Shown here one piece after another: positions 53,989-64,000 of a stretch of DNA of 64,000 nucleotides. The stretch is from Myrica gale. Its lineage: Eukaryota; Streptophyta; Magnoliopsida; Fagales; Myricaceae. Within the stretch, counting starts at the first letter, position 1; every line of letters begins with the position of its first letter. Below the pieces are notes generated by a model. That model was not told where the DNA came from. It saw only the letters and a program-made list of their open reading frames with translations, and made no database searches. Location: NCBI GenBank assembly GCA_963930655.1, contig OZ005611.1, positions 17,905,001 through 17,969,000 of the forward strand, given 5' to 3'. Both the position numbers and the translations under genes were made by a program.

Positions 53989-56384
53989 AAATTTATTTTT
54001 TGATAAGTAAGAGGTATTATTAAAGAAAAAGAGAAACATCAGTACAAAAATTGTACTGACCGATTACAACATACAAACAAAGAAACTAAGGAAATCCTGA
54101 AAATCAAGAAAAGGGCCCCCAACAACGCATTAACCCAAAAAAACAAATTAAGCAACAAACCACCCTGCAATCGCTCAATGGACAACTAAGAACCCTCAAA
54201 ACAACGCATGTTCCTCTCCTTCCAAAGGCTCCACCATATGCAAGGAGGAATCATCCTCCAAATAACCTTTGCGAAAGGATCCTTAAGCTTTCTCCCCCAA
54301 CAAATCAACACGTCCCCCACTCACTCCGGCATTACCCAATGAAGATTTAGCAAGTAGAAAACATGCTGCCACATACCTCTCGCCGCTGGGCAATGGAGAA
54401 ATACATGGTTAATCGACTCTCCATCCCTCTTACATAAGTAGCACCAATCAAGCAGATAAAGTCCTCTACGCCTCAAGTTATCAGATGTCAAAATCCTACC
54501 ATACGTAGCCTCCCAAACAAATAATGAGACTCTTGAAGGGACTTTAGATTTCTAAATCTGACGCCAAAGGAAGGACACAACTCTACCACCATCAAGTAAA
54601 ACATAGAACGACTTTATAGAAAAACTATTATCCTTGCTACCCACCCAACACAACTTATCCTCCACTCCTCGATGCAACACTAACTCATAAAGGGTGGAAT
54701 AAAATGACGAAAACTCTTCCAACTCCCAATCATTAGCATTTCTTAAGAACTGAACATTCCAAACAACAGGGCTAACATCATATTCCATACAATCCACCAC
54801 CAGACCATCCGGATACATAGAAAGGGAAAACACTGTAGGAAAAGAGCACCTCAACGGACGATCCCTGCACTACACATCATGCCAAAACCTCATCCTTTGC
54901 CCATTCCCCACCACCACCAGAGTATGCTTCCAGAGACTAACCCCATAAGGTCCATGAGGAGGTAAAGTGCACCACTCCCCTTCAATGGCTCCATATTTCT
55001 CCTTAATAATACTCTACCACATACAATCTCTCTCATTAGCAAACATTCATAACCATTTACCCAACAAAGCTTTATTAAACACGGAATGACCTCTAATACC
55101 CAAACCACCACAATCAATAGGAGAACAAACTGCCTTCCTATTAAGGAGATGAAGTTTACGAACCTCACCATCACTACCCCACAAGAAATCTCTTTGCAAC
55201 TTCTCCATTCTAGAAGCAACCTTATGCGGAAGAGGGAAGAGAGAGAGAAAGTACGTAGGAAGACACAAAAGTGTAGACTTAATCAAAGTAACACGACCTC
55301 CCTTTGATAAGTACAAACGCTTCCACCCAGCCAACCGTCTTTCCATCCTTTCCAAGATCTCATCTCATATATGAACACTCTTAAAACGAGCTCCCAACAG
55401 AAGACACAAATATGTCATAGGCAAATTGGACACCCTGCAACCCAAGATGGAAGCCAACTCGACCACATTACTGACTTGACCAACAAGAATCATCTCTGAC
55501 TTAGATAAATTAACCTCAAGCCAAAAACTACCTCAAAACAAAGAAGCATGCATCGGAGACTACGAAACTGATATTCCTCAACCCCACAAAAAATCAACGT
55601 ATCATCAGCAAACAACCAATGGGAAACACAGACCCTTTCCACATTCACCCCAGAGGCTCTGAAGCCCTTAAGGACACCAACCGAATCCATCCTAGACATC
55701 ATACGAGATAATGTCTCCATAACAATGACAAACAACAAGGGAGATAAAGAATCACCTTGCTTCAAACCACGAGAGCTATCAAAACATCCCTCAGGAGAAC
55801 CGTTCACAAGAACTAAAAAATTAACTGAGGAGATACAAAAATAGATCCACCGGCACCACTTTGCTCCAAATCCACATCTCCTAAAAAGGTACATAAAAAA
55901 CCCCAATTCACATGGTCATAAGCTTTGTGGATGTCCAACTTACACAGCATGCCCGGTGCACCAATGCTCAAACGAGAGTCAATACACTCATTCGCAATCA
56001 ACACCGAATCTAGAATCTGCCTACCACGAAAAAAAGCGTTCTGAGAAGAGGATATAATCTTGTTCAGCACACACTTCAACCTGTTAGCCAAAATCTTGGT
56101 AAGAATCTTATAAATACCCCCAGAAGGCTTATAGGCATAAAATCTTTCAACTCAATAACACCTGTTTTCTTTGGGATGAGCACAATAAAGGAGGCATTCA
56201 AACTACGAACAAATCGACCATAATTAGGAAATTCATTAAACATCAACAACACATCCCCTTAATGACATCCCAACAAGACTGGTAGAAAGCTAAAGTGAAG
56301 CCACCAGGACCTGGAGCTTTATCCCCATTCAAATCATGCACCACCTTTGCCACCTCAACCTCCTCAAAAGGTTGCTCCAACGGG
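53989..56384 (-). pseudogene. LINE-A reverse transcriptase and zf-RVT region
   Basis: On the minus strand, from 56384: LEQPFEEVEVAKVVHDLNGD, APGPGGFTLAFYQSCWDVIK, then [20 protein letters not shown] and [13 protein letters not shown] (RT). SSRGLKQGDSLSPLLFVIVM follows, then the catalytic HWLFADDTLIF at about 55595-55625. Further on are a [20 protein letters not shown] block and the zinc-binding zf-RVT region (DNSFSIKSFYVLL; WCYLCKRDGESINH near 54430; WKERNMRCFE near 54200). Frameshifts and stops separate the pieces. Confidence 0.85.
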
Positions 56385-58139
56385 AGGAAGTGGGCAGATC
56401 TGTGTTCCTAGGTATGAGGATAGTTATAGAGATAGGTTAATGGTGAAGTACAGGGGTAGTTCTAACCAGTGTAGTTCTGCCCTTTGTTGGCAGAAGATAT
56501 GGATCTCAATGTGCGTGGGAAAGGTGGGGAGTTGTTAAGGGTGGGTAGTGGCAGTGGAGATTCACTTTGGACTCCGTTGCAGATTAGATATCCAGTTCCT
56601 GAGCAGGGAGACCCTTCTAAGTGGGTGTTGCGTATGGTCTCTTCGTTTCGTCATATGGTGGGGGTGTCATGTGAGGGTTATGAAAGTGAGTTGATGGCTT
56701 TGTTTGCTGCCTTGGAGAAAGATCAGGCTTCCGTGGGTAGTACCAAATCTAATAGGTCAGCCGGTAAGCAATTGCGGAAACTAAAAGGCTTAAAGTCTAG
56801 TATTAATTATGAAGGTGAGGATGGATCATCTCGTCGCTCTAGGAATGGTGGGAGGGCTCTGTTAAAGTGTTAATGAAGCCAAGGATTATCAGTTGGAACG
56901 TGAGGGGCCTCAATGATAGAGGAAAGTGTAGTAGGATTAGGAATTTAATAAGGGGGTAGAACCTGTTTTAGTTTTTCTTCAGGAAACTAAATTGGAAGAG
57001 GTTGCGAGGGCTGTTGTGCGTAGTTTGTGGGGTGGTCCCCATGTGAGGTGGGTTTGTTTGGCTGCAGTTATTACTTCGGGTGGGATTTTAATCTTATGGG
57101 ATTCTCGGGTTCTAGAGTTGGTGGATGTTTTTACGGGGAGTTGTTCTCTTTCGGTTGTATTCTAGAATCTTGAAGGTGGGGCTAAGTGGGTGTTCTCGGG
57201 GGTTTATGGCCCTAATGATGATGTTGGGAGAAGGTTTCTACGGGATGAGTTGGTGGATGTTATTTCATGGTGGCGGGTTCCTTGGTGCATTAGGGGTGAT
57301 TTCAATGTTACTAGGTTTCCTAGTGAGAGGTTGAGTTTGGGTGTGGGCAAAAGAGGGATCGAGGACTTTTCGGATTTCATTTCCCAGTTTGGTTTGGTGG
57401 ATTTGCCGTTGGCTGGTGGTTTGTATACTTGGTCCGATAATAGATCTTCTCAAACTTGGTCGAGGATTGATCGTCTTCTCTTTAGTTCTGATTGGGAGGC
57501 TATGTACCCGAATACTATTCAAAGAAGGCTGCCTCGTACATATTCTGATCACTTTCCTATTCTGTTGGAGGAAAGGTCTTTTGGGGGGGTGTAATAAGCC
57601 TTTTTGTTTTGAAAATATGTGGCTTAAGGTGGAGGGGTTTGTGGAGAAGGTCAGGGGGTGGTGGGGGAGTTATGAGGTTTCGGGTACTCCTAGTTTTGTG
57701 TTGGATTGTAAGCTTATGGCGTTGAAACGTGATCTTATTGCTTGGAATAAGGATGATTTTGGTAATATTTGTGTGCGTAAGTCTTTGTTGATGAGAGAGT
57801 TAGGTTTTTTGGATGTGTTATATGAAGGCGAAATCCTTATTAATGAGGGTTTGGAAAGGAGATTGTTGGTCATTCAGGAATTGGATCACATTATTGAATT
57901 GGAGGAAGTGAATTTGAGACAAAAATCTCGGGCTTTATGGTTAAAGGATGGGGATAGATGCACCAAGTATTTTCATAGAGTGGCAAACTCTAATAGGAAG
58001 TTTAATTCTATCTCCCAGTTGGAGGTAGATGGGGAGGTGTTGCAAGATCCGCGGGACATTTCGGCTCACATTGTTCAGTTTTATTCATCTTTATATGTTG
58101 AACCATTTCAGTGGAGACCCTTACTGGATGGGTTGGAGT
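56385..58139 (+). pseudogene. LINE-A endonuclease half, inverted
   Basis: Plus-strand order: an ORF2 leader (56484-56872, ending KLKGLKSSINYEGEDGSSRR..), then ATG at about 56874 with IISWNVRGLNDRGKCSRIRN, the first block of the AP-type endonuclease. A TAG at about 56957 replaces a Trp codon. Later blocks are VYGPNDDVGRRF, WCIRGDFNVTRFPSER, LVDLPLAGGLYTWSDNRSSQ, SRIDRLLFSSDWE and YSDHFPILLE, the endonuclease core. After a frameshift at about 57590 comes the connector to RT (KPFCFENMWLKVEGF .. SRALWLKDGDRCTKYFHRVA .. FYSSLYVEP). The segment stops at DGLES. Confidence 0.85.
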
Positions 58140-58838
58140 CAAGAAGAGAAACACACCTGGAGCCGGCGGCAAGGTATCCTGAAGCTTCGACATGGGCTCC
58201 CTCGAAAGCTGACCGATGATGGAATGTCAGCCTATGCGTTTTAGCCAACATCTCCTGATCTGGCAAAGTAGAAGGAGAAGCAAACACAACCGACACCGGC
58301 AAGGTCTCGGGCGAACGTTCGACGACCACCTCTTGCGTCGACGACTCCAAAGTTGACGTCGACGAAGGCACTTCGAAGCGCAATGGAACAGAAAACTCCT
58401 TCGCCGACAAAGAGAACTTCGTTGCTGCTGATGACGTCGGCAAAGGGAACACAACATCATGCGTCGACTCCTTCGCCGGCGACAGAATAACAGTTGACGA
58501 TGTTCGTAGCTGCGGCGCAGGCTGAAAGGGCATACTGATGATATCCTGCAATAAGCCCACCTCACCACAGTAACAAGCTCCAGCCCACCTTCAACAAAAC
58601 TCGGCCCACTAGATCCAACAGCCTCCATCCCATCTTCAATTGATCGACCCGCTCCTTTTTGGGCTTTTAATTGGAAGCCACAAACCAAACATCTCATATC
58701 CTTCACCGCTGGACTTTCTGGTTTCAATTTTTGCAGAAGATCTGCAAGCCTATCCACCTCCCTCCCAGGCCCCACGACGTGATGCCATAGATCGGATGCA
58801 TTAAATGCCGCCAGCTTCCTACCTAACAAAGCATCCGT
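58140..58838 (-). other. Unrecognised coding-like segment between the two LINEs
   Basis: Two minus-strand frames run end to end with a shift near 58560. The first (58829 downward) reads RKLAAFNASDLWHHVVGPGR, then ADLLQKLKPESPAVK and CLVCGFQLKAQKGAG. The second (58560 to about 58140) is Ser/Pro/Thr-rich (SSTSTLESSTQEVVVERSPE). GC content and CGTCGAC-rich codons differ from the AT-rich neighbourhood. It may be ORF1 or leader DNA of another LINE, a 3' transduced segment of LINE-B, or host gene DNA. I cannot decide and recognise no domain. Confidence 0.35.
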
Positions 58839-61029
58839 CTTTTTTTCTTTGGATTCACATTTCTTTTATTTGCATGCTGATTCACTTTTCTTCGAGGCAC
58901 CAACGTCATTGAAACATCTATCATTCCGCTCCTTCCAAATAACCCACCAAATGCATAAAGGGATTATCTTCCACACAATCGAAGCAACAGGGTCAATAAA
59001 CTTCCTCCAACCGCACAACACTTCAATCACCCTGGATGGCATAACCCAACAATAGTTCATAATGCTAAACATATGATACCAAAGCTCCCTAGCGACCGTA
59101 CAATGAAGGAGGATATGATCCATTGATTCCCCACAATTTCTACATAGGAAGCACCAATCAAGAATTCATAAACCCCTCCTTCTAAGATTGTCGATAGTCA
59201 AGACTCTCCCATGGGCAGCCTCCCACAATAAAAAGGAAACTCTCATAGGGATAGAGGACCTCCAAATCTGCCTCCACGGAAAACTGGCGCTAGGATTACA
59301 AGAAAGTATCCCATACATCGACTTTACGGAGAATTTTCCAGATCTGGACGCCACCCAACACATCCTATCTTCAGCCCTTACTTATGGGGGCCATTCCACC
59401 CTCTGCTGATGTATCTCCATAGACTAACTCTGTAAGAACCTCCACTCTGGAAGGTCCTTCACCCACCCTCCACACTCCCATATTTTTCCAAAATAATACT
59501 CATTCACAAATTGTTATGCTCAACTGCAAAGCGCCACAACCACTTCCCAAGCAAAGCCTTATTGAAAGTAGACAACCGCCTAATACCCAACCCACCATTC
59601 CTTATAGGAGAACACACCTTATCCCACTTAAAAAGATGGAACTTATGCACATTTTCATTGCTACCCCATAAAAAGTCCCTCTAAAGTTTCTCCAATCTAC
59701 ACGCCACTGAAGAAGGGAGAGGGAAAAAAGACAAAAAGTAAGTCGGGAGATTAACAAGAGTGGACTTGATCAAGGTAACTCTACCTCCTTTCGAGAGATA
59801 ACACCGCTTCCACTCAACCAACCTCCTCTCTGTTCATTCAATAATGTCATCCCAGATGTGAATGCTTTTAAATCGGGCTCCCAAAGGAAGACCGAGATAA
59901 GTGATATGGAGAGAGGACATTCTACATCCCAAAATTCCAGCCAAGTCTCGAACATTTCCCACAGCACCAATAAAAATAATTTCAGATTTTGCAAGATTGA
60001 TTTTAAGCCCGGAAACCGCCTCAAAGCATAGAAGGAGACAACGAAGATTGCGAAACTGGTTCTCCTCATCCCCACACAAGATAAGTGTATCATCTGCAAA
60101 AAGCAAATGCGAAATACTTACCCCACCATGCCCTCCTCTATCAACATTGAAACCTTTAATGGCACCAAGCATCCTACTGAAGGCCTCCATAACTAAGACA
60201 ACCGGAAATGGTGAGCGGGGATCACCTTGGCACAAACCACGAGTGCCACCAAAAATGTCTTCAGGAGTGTCATTCACAATAACAGAGTATTTCACAGTAG
60301 AGATTCAGAACTCGATCCATCTACACCACTTGACCCCAAAACCACATCTTCTCAGGAAACTTCAGTTTACGTGATCATAGGCCTTATGCACGTCTAGTTG
60401 CCAAAGCATTCAAGGTAAATTAGAACGCAACCTGGAATCGATGCATTCACTAGCAATAAGAACAACATCCAGAATATGTTTTCCCCTCACAAAGGCACTA
60501 GGTAGAGATATATTTTATCCATGACCAACTTCAGCCTATTGGCCAACACCTTGGCCAGATTTTTATAGACCCTTCCCACCAAGCTTATAGGAAGAAAGTC
60601 CTTCAACTCGACAACTTCTTGCTTCTTTGGGATCAAGACAATGAAAGTGGCATTGAGACGTCTAACAAATCTCTCCACCTGTGCAAACTCATTAAACGTA
60701 GAGAGTACATCACCCTTAATAATATCCCAGCAGGATTGATAGAAGGTCATGGAGAAGCTGTCCGGACTTGAAGCCTTATTGCCATTAAGACTACGCACAA
60801 CTCCCGTCACCACTTCCTCATTAAAGGGTCTTTTAAGCCACTCCGCTTCTTCTCCCGAGATCGAGTCAAACCCCAAGCCATCCAACATAGGTCTGCAAGA
60901 GTGAGGCTCCATATATAGGGAGCTGTAAAAGCTCACAATCTCATCTGAAATACGAGCAGAATCCTCCACGAGTTCGCCCTCGACCTCCAAAGAAGAATTG
61001 GAATTCACCTTCCTATTAGAGTTGGCCAT
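58839..61029 (-). mobile_element. LINE-B, 5'-truncated plant L1-type element
   Basis: The minus-strand start at 61029 reads MANSNRKVNSNSSLEVEGEL, a block that in LINE-A sits between endonuclease and RT, so everything upstream is missing. This is ordinary 5' truncation. The 3' end at about 58839-58855 has an A-rich tail (plus-strand tctttttttctttgg). The element is same-strand and same family as LINE-A's 3' arm. Confidence 0.85.
58866..61029 (-). pseudogene. LINE-B reverse transcriptase and zf-RVT region, broken
   Basis: Order: connector (FYSSLYMEPHSCRPMLDGLG), RT start (WLKRPFNEEVVTGVVRSLNG, FYQSCWDIIKGDVL, FIVLIPKKQEVVELKDFLPI), frame breaks near 60490-60300, then GGTRGLCQGDPRSPFPVVLV and the catalytic HLLFADDTLIL near 60080-60110. 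Then come INLAKSEIIF and YLGLPLGARFKS, zf-RVT (SGKFSVKSMYGIL, SFLLWEAAHGRVLTIDNLRR) and a final WWVIWKERNDRCFNDVG. The usual LKQGDPLSP is altered to LCQGDPRSP. No RNase H follows. Confidence 0.85.
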
Positions 61030-61655
61030 CTAACACTGGATTTATGTTCAAAGAGCCGCGGAGTTAACTGTCAAAAATACTGAGGATTCAACAAGTGTTG
61101 AAGAATGTTCTCACCGCCATTTCTTACATGTCTACAGTACCTTTATTAGCCGGACCATAGGTCTGGGCTTCTTCAGCTCCCTGCCTTACATACCAAGGTG
61201 ATGTCCATCTCCCAAATTCTATTTTTCTTTTCTTTTCCTTTCTTTCTACTAGAATAACTTCTTGTTTTAATGCTTTATACTACAAGTCAAAGCAAAGACA
61301 ACCAATAATTTAGTATTTCCACAACCTAAAACCTGAAGACAGTAACAACCTGAAGCTCTATTTTTGCGTGTACCTAAATGCAGAAATACAATTCGAGTAA
61401 TACCCGGATACTTCAGCAATTATTTTTCCTTGGAATCTCAGAAGCAAAACGTCGGAGGCGTATTGAAATTTACCAACATCAATAGAACAAAATGGCTTTT
61501 TTGCCTTTCCAACCATAAAAGCCATACAGGTTCGGAAATTGTGGTCAACAATTAAGTGAAGGAACAGGAATCGATGAAAAACGAAAGCCCAGAACCCATT
61601 CCCGGGTCTCATTGCTAAAAGCCCCCCCCCCCCCACACCCCTCTCTTTCTCCCAA
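61030..61655. other. Non-coding DNA with a poly-C tract
   Basis: A run of 13 C bases lies at 61622-61634. No gene was recognised. Confidence 0.4.
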
Positions 61656-61659
61656 ACTA

Positions 61660-61846
61660 GGGTTGCGTTTGCAACCAAAATTTTATCTCTCTCCTAATAA
61701 AATACTCCAATATAATCTCTCTCTCTCCTGTTAAAAAATATAAAATATTACAAAAACTATAAAATATTACCTCTCTTCACCTTTTTCACTAAACCCAATA
61801 CCAACACATATTCTCATACCAAAAATATTACAACACAAACACAACC
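61660..61846. mobile_element. MITE with GGGTTGCGTTTG termini
   Basis: The left end gggttgcgtttgcaacc and right end ..aacacaaacacaacc are near inverse complements (GGTTGTGTTTGTG in reverse). The core is atctctctcct/ataaaatatta-rich. Flanking bases cta and tag allow a 2- or 3-bp target duplication but do not prove it. Confidence 0.55.
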
Positions 61847-61849
61847 TAG

Positions 61850-62471
61850 ATTGACTTGAATTACATAAGTCATAACCATGTACAATAGACAGGAGGAAGC
61901 TCTCAATAATATACCTTATTCACTTAACGAGCTTCAAATCTTACACACTGATTCATAATTTGTTCACATCTCCAGTTGTGGTGATCCCATCATCTCTCTT
62001 GAGCAAAGAGATCAGATAATTTTCAGAGTGATGTCATAGAAAATTGTGTGTGGGGAGGAAGTAGGCTTGTTGAATATTTGGCCACCCCGATAGGCCAGCC
62101 CAAAACCAACCGACCCCAATGAAAGTCAACTGGTTGCCAAATGGCCAAGCAGGATACTCAGCCTACGTTTCTTAAAACCCAAAATGGTCAGTTTGATGGT
62201 TGTGTTTAGGGGATTGGTTTACAGACATCAACCTGACCCAACCTAAGGTAATAGTTATGAGAAAAATATAGCACAATCTGTTTTTAATTAATTAAAACTG
62301 AAAAGCCCCACTATCTTCATCTCTGTCGTGTTTTCAACCACCTTCTGGTGGTATTTGCCACTATTTGAAGACATCCCTAGTCCCTCTCTTTCTTTCGCTT
62401 TCACTCAAAAGTCAAGACGATCTCCAACTTTCATCTCTCATCCTCTCTCGTTGTGCAGTTGAACGCACAAG
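61850..62471. other. Intergenic DNA, nothing recognised
   Basis: The last 120 bp are CT-rich like a plant 5' leader, directly before the ORF at 62472. Confidence 0.35.
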
Positions 62472-62648
62472 ATGATCACCTCTTCTCTGTTCCCCAAGGG
62501 ATTGCGGATTGGAGCTCCGCTGGCAGAACCTGAATTTCAGTTCCATTTGGCTGACCACAAAGAACACCAACCACTCTCGGTCCAGTGGTCAAAGTTACCC
62601 CCACCTCAAAATCGGAGGGGTCCATCCCCCGGGAGTGAGGGGGGTTGA
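62472..62648 (+). CDS. Possible small ORF or first exon, 58 codons
   Basis: ATG at 62472 follows a CT-rich leader and reads MITSSLFPKGLRIGAPLAEP.. to TGA at 62646-62648. The frame is moderately GC-rich but has no recognised domain. A minus-strand frame (62476-62724) covers the same DNA and is equally plausible by composition, so direction is uncertain. Confidence 0.2.
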   Translation: MITSSLFPKGLRIGAPLAEPEFQFHLADHKEHQPLSVQWSKLPPPQNRRGPSPGSEGG

Positions 62649-64000
62649 AAAGGAAGGCTTTGGTCAATGGAACAGTGTGATGGAGAGAGAGAGAATTTGA
62701 AAGTCTATTCATCAGATGTGACAAAAGAACAATTCAAAAAATCATAACTGAAATGACGACCATCCAGAGGTACAGATATGAAACCTTTATTTGGTTCACT
62801 TCCATTGAAAATGAACTCTCAAAAAGAAGTGCAGGAAGAAAAACAGCTAATAGAAGGTCAGGATCAATATTTGCCCCTGCACATTAACAACATCAAGCCT
62901 TTTTAGTACTTAGTATTTGAACAACAAGAGAAAAACACCTCAACTCAGAAACTGTTATTACGAGACCAAGCCAAGTTAGATGGTGTAGTTCTCTGTTAAA
63001 TATTCTGAACTTACAAAGTCGAATGCCATCCCCAATCTTCCCCAGTCGATGATTCGTGCCGTAATCTGTACATCAAGCCAGTGTTGATCAAATCAAGATA
63101 CTTTTAATTGCCAACTAACAATAAATTCAAAATGCATCTAAGGAATAGACAAAAGGACCACAGTTTTACAAATGAAATTTTTAAGGTAAACAAATAACAC
63201 GAAAATAAGCATAAAGCATGGCCTTCTCCAAATGTCTAAAACCCCATGGTGTCAAAATAGTACTCTGCTCTCAACCCGTGACTTAAAGCAGCCAAACCAT
63301 TTATCAACAAAGTAGAAGAGCTCAAATTCAAATGGAATGTGGTCTGTAAGCCATTAGAGGCAAGCTAGGCACAAGAAATCTAGCAGGCCAAGATTAACTC
63401 TTATGAGGTTGAACAGACAGTGGACTTATCATATTAAACTGAATTGCATTAGTAATTTATGTGACTCCTAGAGATGGTTAGCAGAACAATCAGAGAATAA
63501 TGTTACGTGTGGGCTGCCATTTAGTTAGAGATGAAGGTGCGTGTTATTAGAGATGGTTATTCTATGATTCAGACCAAGATACAACTTGGAATATTCAACA
63601 CTAATATGTAGCAAATAATACTAGTAACTTGATATCAATACATCCAAGCGTTGTGTAGGTTTTAAAACCTCAGAAATGGAATATTTTATTCCTAGCATTT
63701 AAGAGTAGAAATCTTCTGAGCCGCAATAACTTACAAGAAATTAATTTCCATGCATCTTTTTTTCGTCTTCATTTAAGTTGTGGATAATACCAAGCCTCTA
63801 TTATTTTATGCATAAAAAGAAAATAAAAATAAAAATAGAATAAATGAGTATCTACTTTTTCGCCACCCAAATTTTGATAATGTTAACCTACCGAGCCGTC
63901 CATTTTCAAAGACTTTACCAGGAAAATTAAACCTTTAAATCAAAAGGTGAAAATTATTCATATGCGAGCAATCAATTTCGCATCATCTCCACAGGAGAAG
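62649..64000. other. Non-coding DNA with one exon candidate
   Basis: Apart from 63015-63065 no feature was recognised. The DNA is AT-rich with no paired terminal repeats. Confidence 0.35.
63015..63065 (-). other. Candidate 51-nt internal exon
   Basis: On the minus strand ttgatgtacag (acceptor) precedes 51 nt reading ITARIIDWGRLGMAFDF with no stop, followed by GTAAGTTCAG, a strong donor. No neighbouring exon was identified. It may be chance or part of a gene whose other exons lie beyond the window or are too short to see. Confidence 0.2.

Larger units (their letters stand above)
53989..58139 (-). mobile_element. LINE-A, plant L1-type, with inverted 5' half (twin priming)
   Basis: The 3' part (53989-56384) is on the minus strand and ends in an A-rich tail (plus-strand aaatttatttttt, 53990-54002). 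The 5' part (56385-58139) is on the plus strand. The plus part ends at RPLLDGLES and the minus part begins at LEQPFEEVEV. In the related LINE-B these two blocks are consecutive, separated by about a dozen residues. So the two arms are complementary, non-overlapping parts of one element, inverted at 56384/56385. No clear target duplication was found. Frames are broken in both arms. Confidence 0.8.

Noticed and set aside
61358..61678. 106-codon minus-strand frame
   Set aside because: Starts at a non-ATG codon, overlaps the poly-C tract and shows no domain.

Overview
This is nuclear DNA of a flowering plant, most likely a eudicot. It is AT-rich, has long stretches without genes, and is filled with plant transposable elements: Copia and Ty3/gypsy LTR retrotransposons, plant L1-type LINEs, and CACTA, hAT, Mutator and Harbinger DNA elements. 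The one gene that reads cleanly from start to stop across GT/AG introns is an XRI1-like gene at 8620-9949 (+). A 78-codon open frame at 36321-36557 (-) is the next best gene candidate. No rRNA, tRNA, CRISPR array or bacterial feature was recognised.

Layout: 1-1643 is one end of a CACTA (En/Spm) transposon with a broken Transposase_32 gene. At 2.3-6.4 kb there are two foldback elements (one a Mutator-type MITE with a perfect 9-bp target duplication) and a decayed Ty3/gypsy pol. The XRI1-like gene follows, then about 5 kb of AT-rich DNA with small hairpin elements. From 15150 to 26080 lies an old Copia element (Copia-1) whose 3' LTR was split by a younger Copia (Copia-2, 20969-26034, opposite strand). 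A third Copia (Copia-3) occupies 28556-33564. At 36.9-41.9 kb there are several MITEs and a 921-bp hAT element with a perfect 8-bp target duplication.

The most notable locus is a Mutator-like element at 42429-47191. Its terminal inverted repeats are about 350 bp long. It carries the remnant of a transposase N-terminal PB1-like domain, a solo LTR inserted in that remnant, and, on the minus strand, a captured piece of an EIN3/EIL ethylene-signalling transcription factor gene. This makes it a Pack-MULE.

Next comes a direct tandem duplication (about 47480-49290 and 49307-53515) built around a dead hAT transposase. Three transposons inserted in only one copy each, so the sister copy shows the empty site. 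From 53989 to 61029 there are two related LINEs. The first has its 5' half inverted relative to its 3' half at a point where the two halves are almost exactly complementary, as expected from twin priming. The last 3 kb holds one MITE and two weak exon candidates.

Almost everything beyond the XRI1-like gene is dead or non-autonomous. The elements' relative order can be read from the nesting: Copia-2 is younger than Copia-1, and the solo LTR at 44232 is younger than the MULE. All assignments were made by eye from translated motifs, terminal repeats and target duplications; no database search was run.
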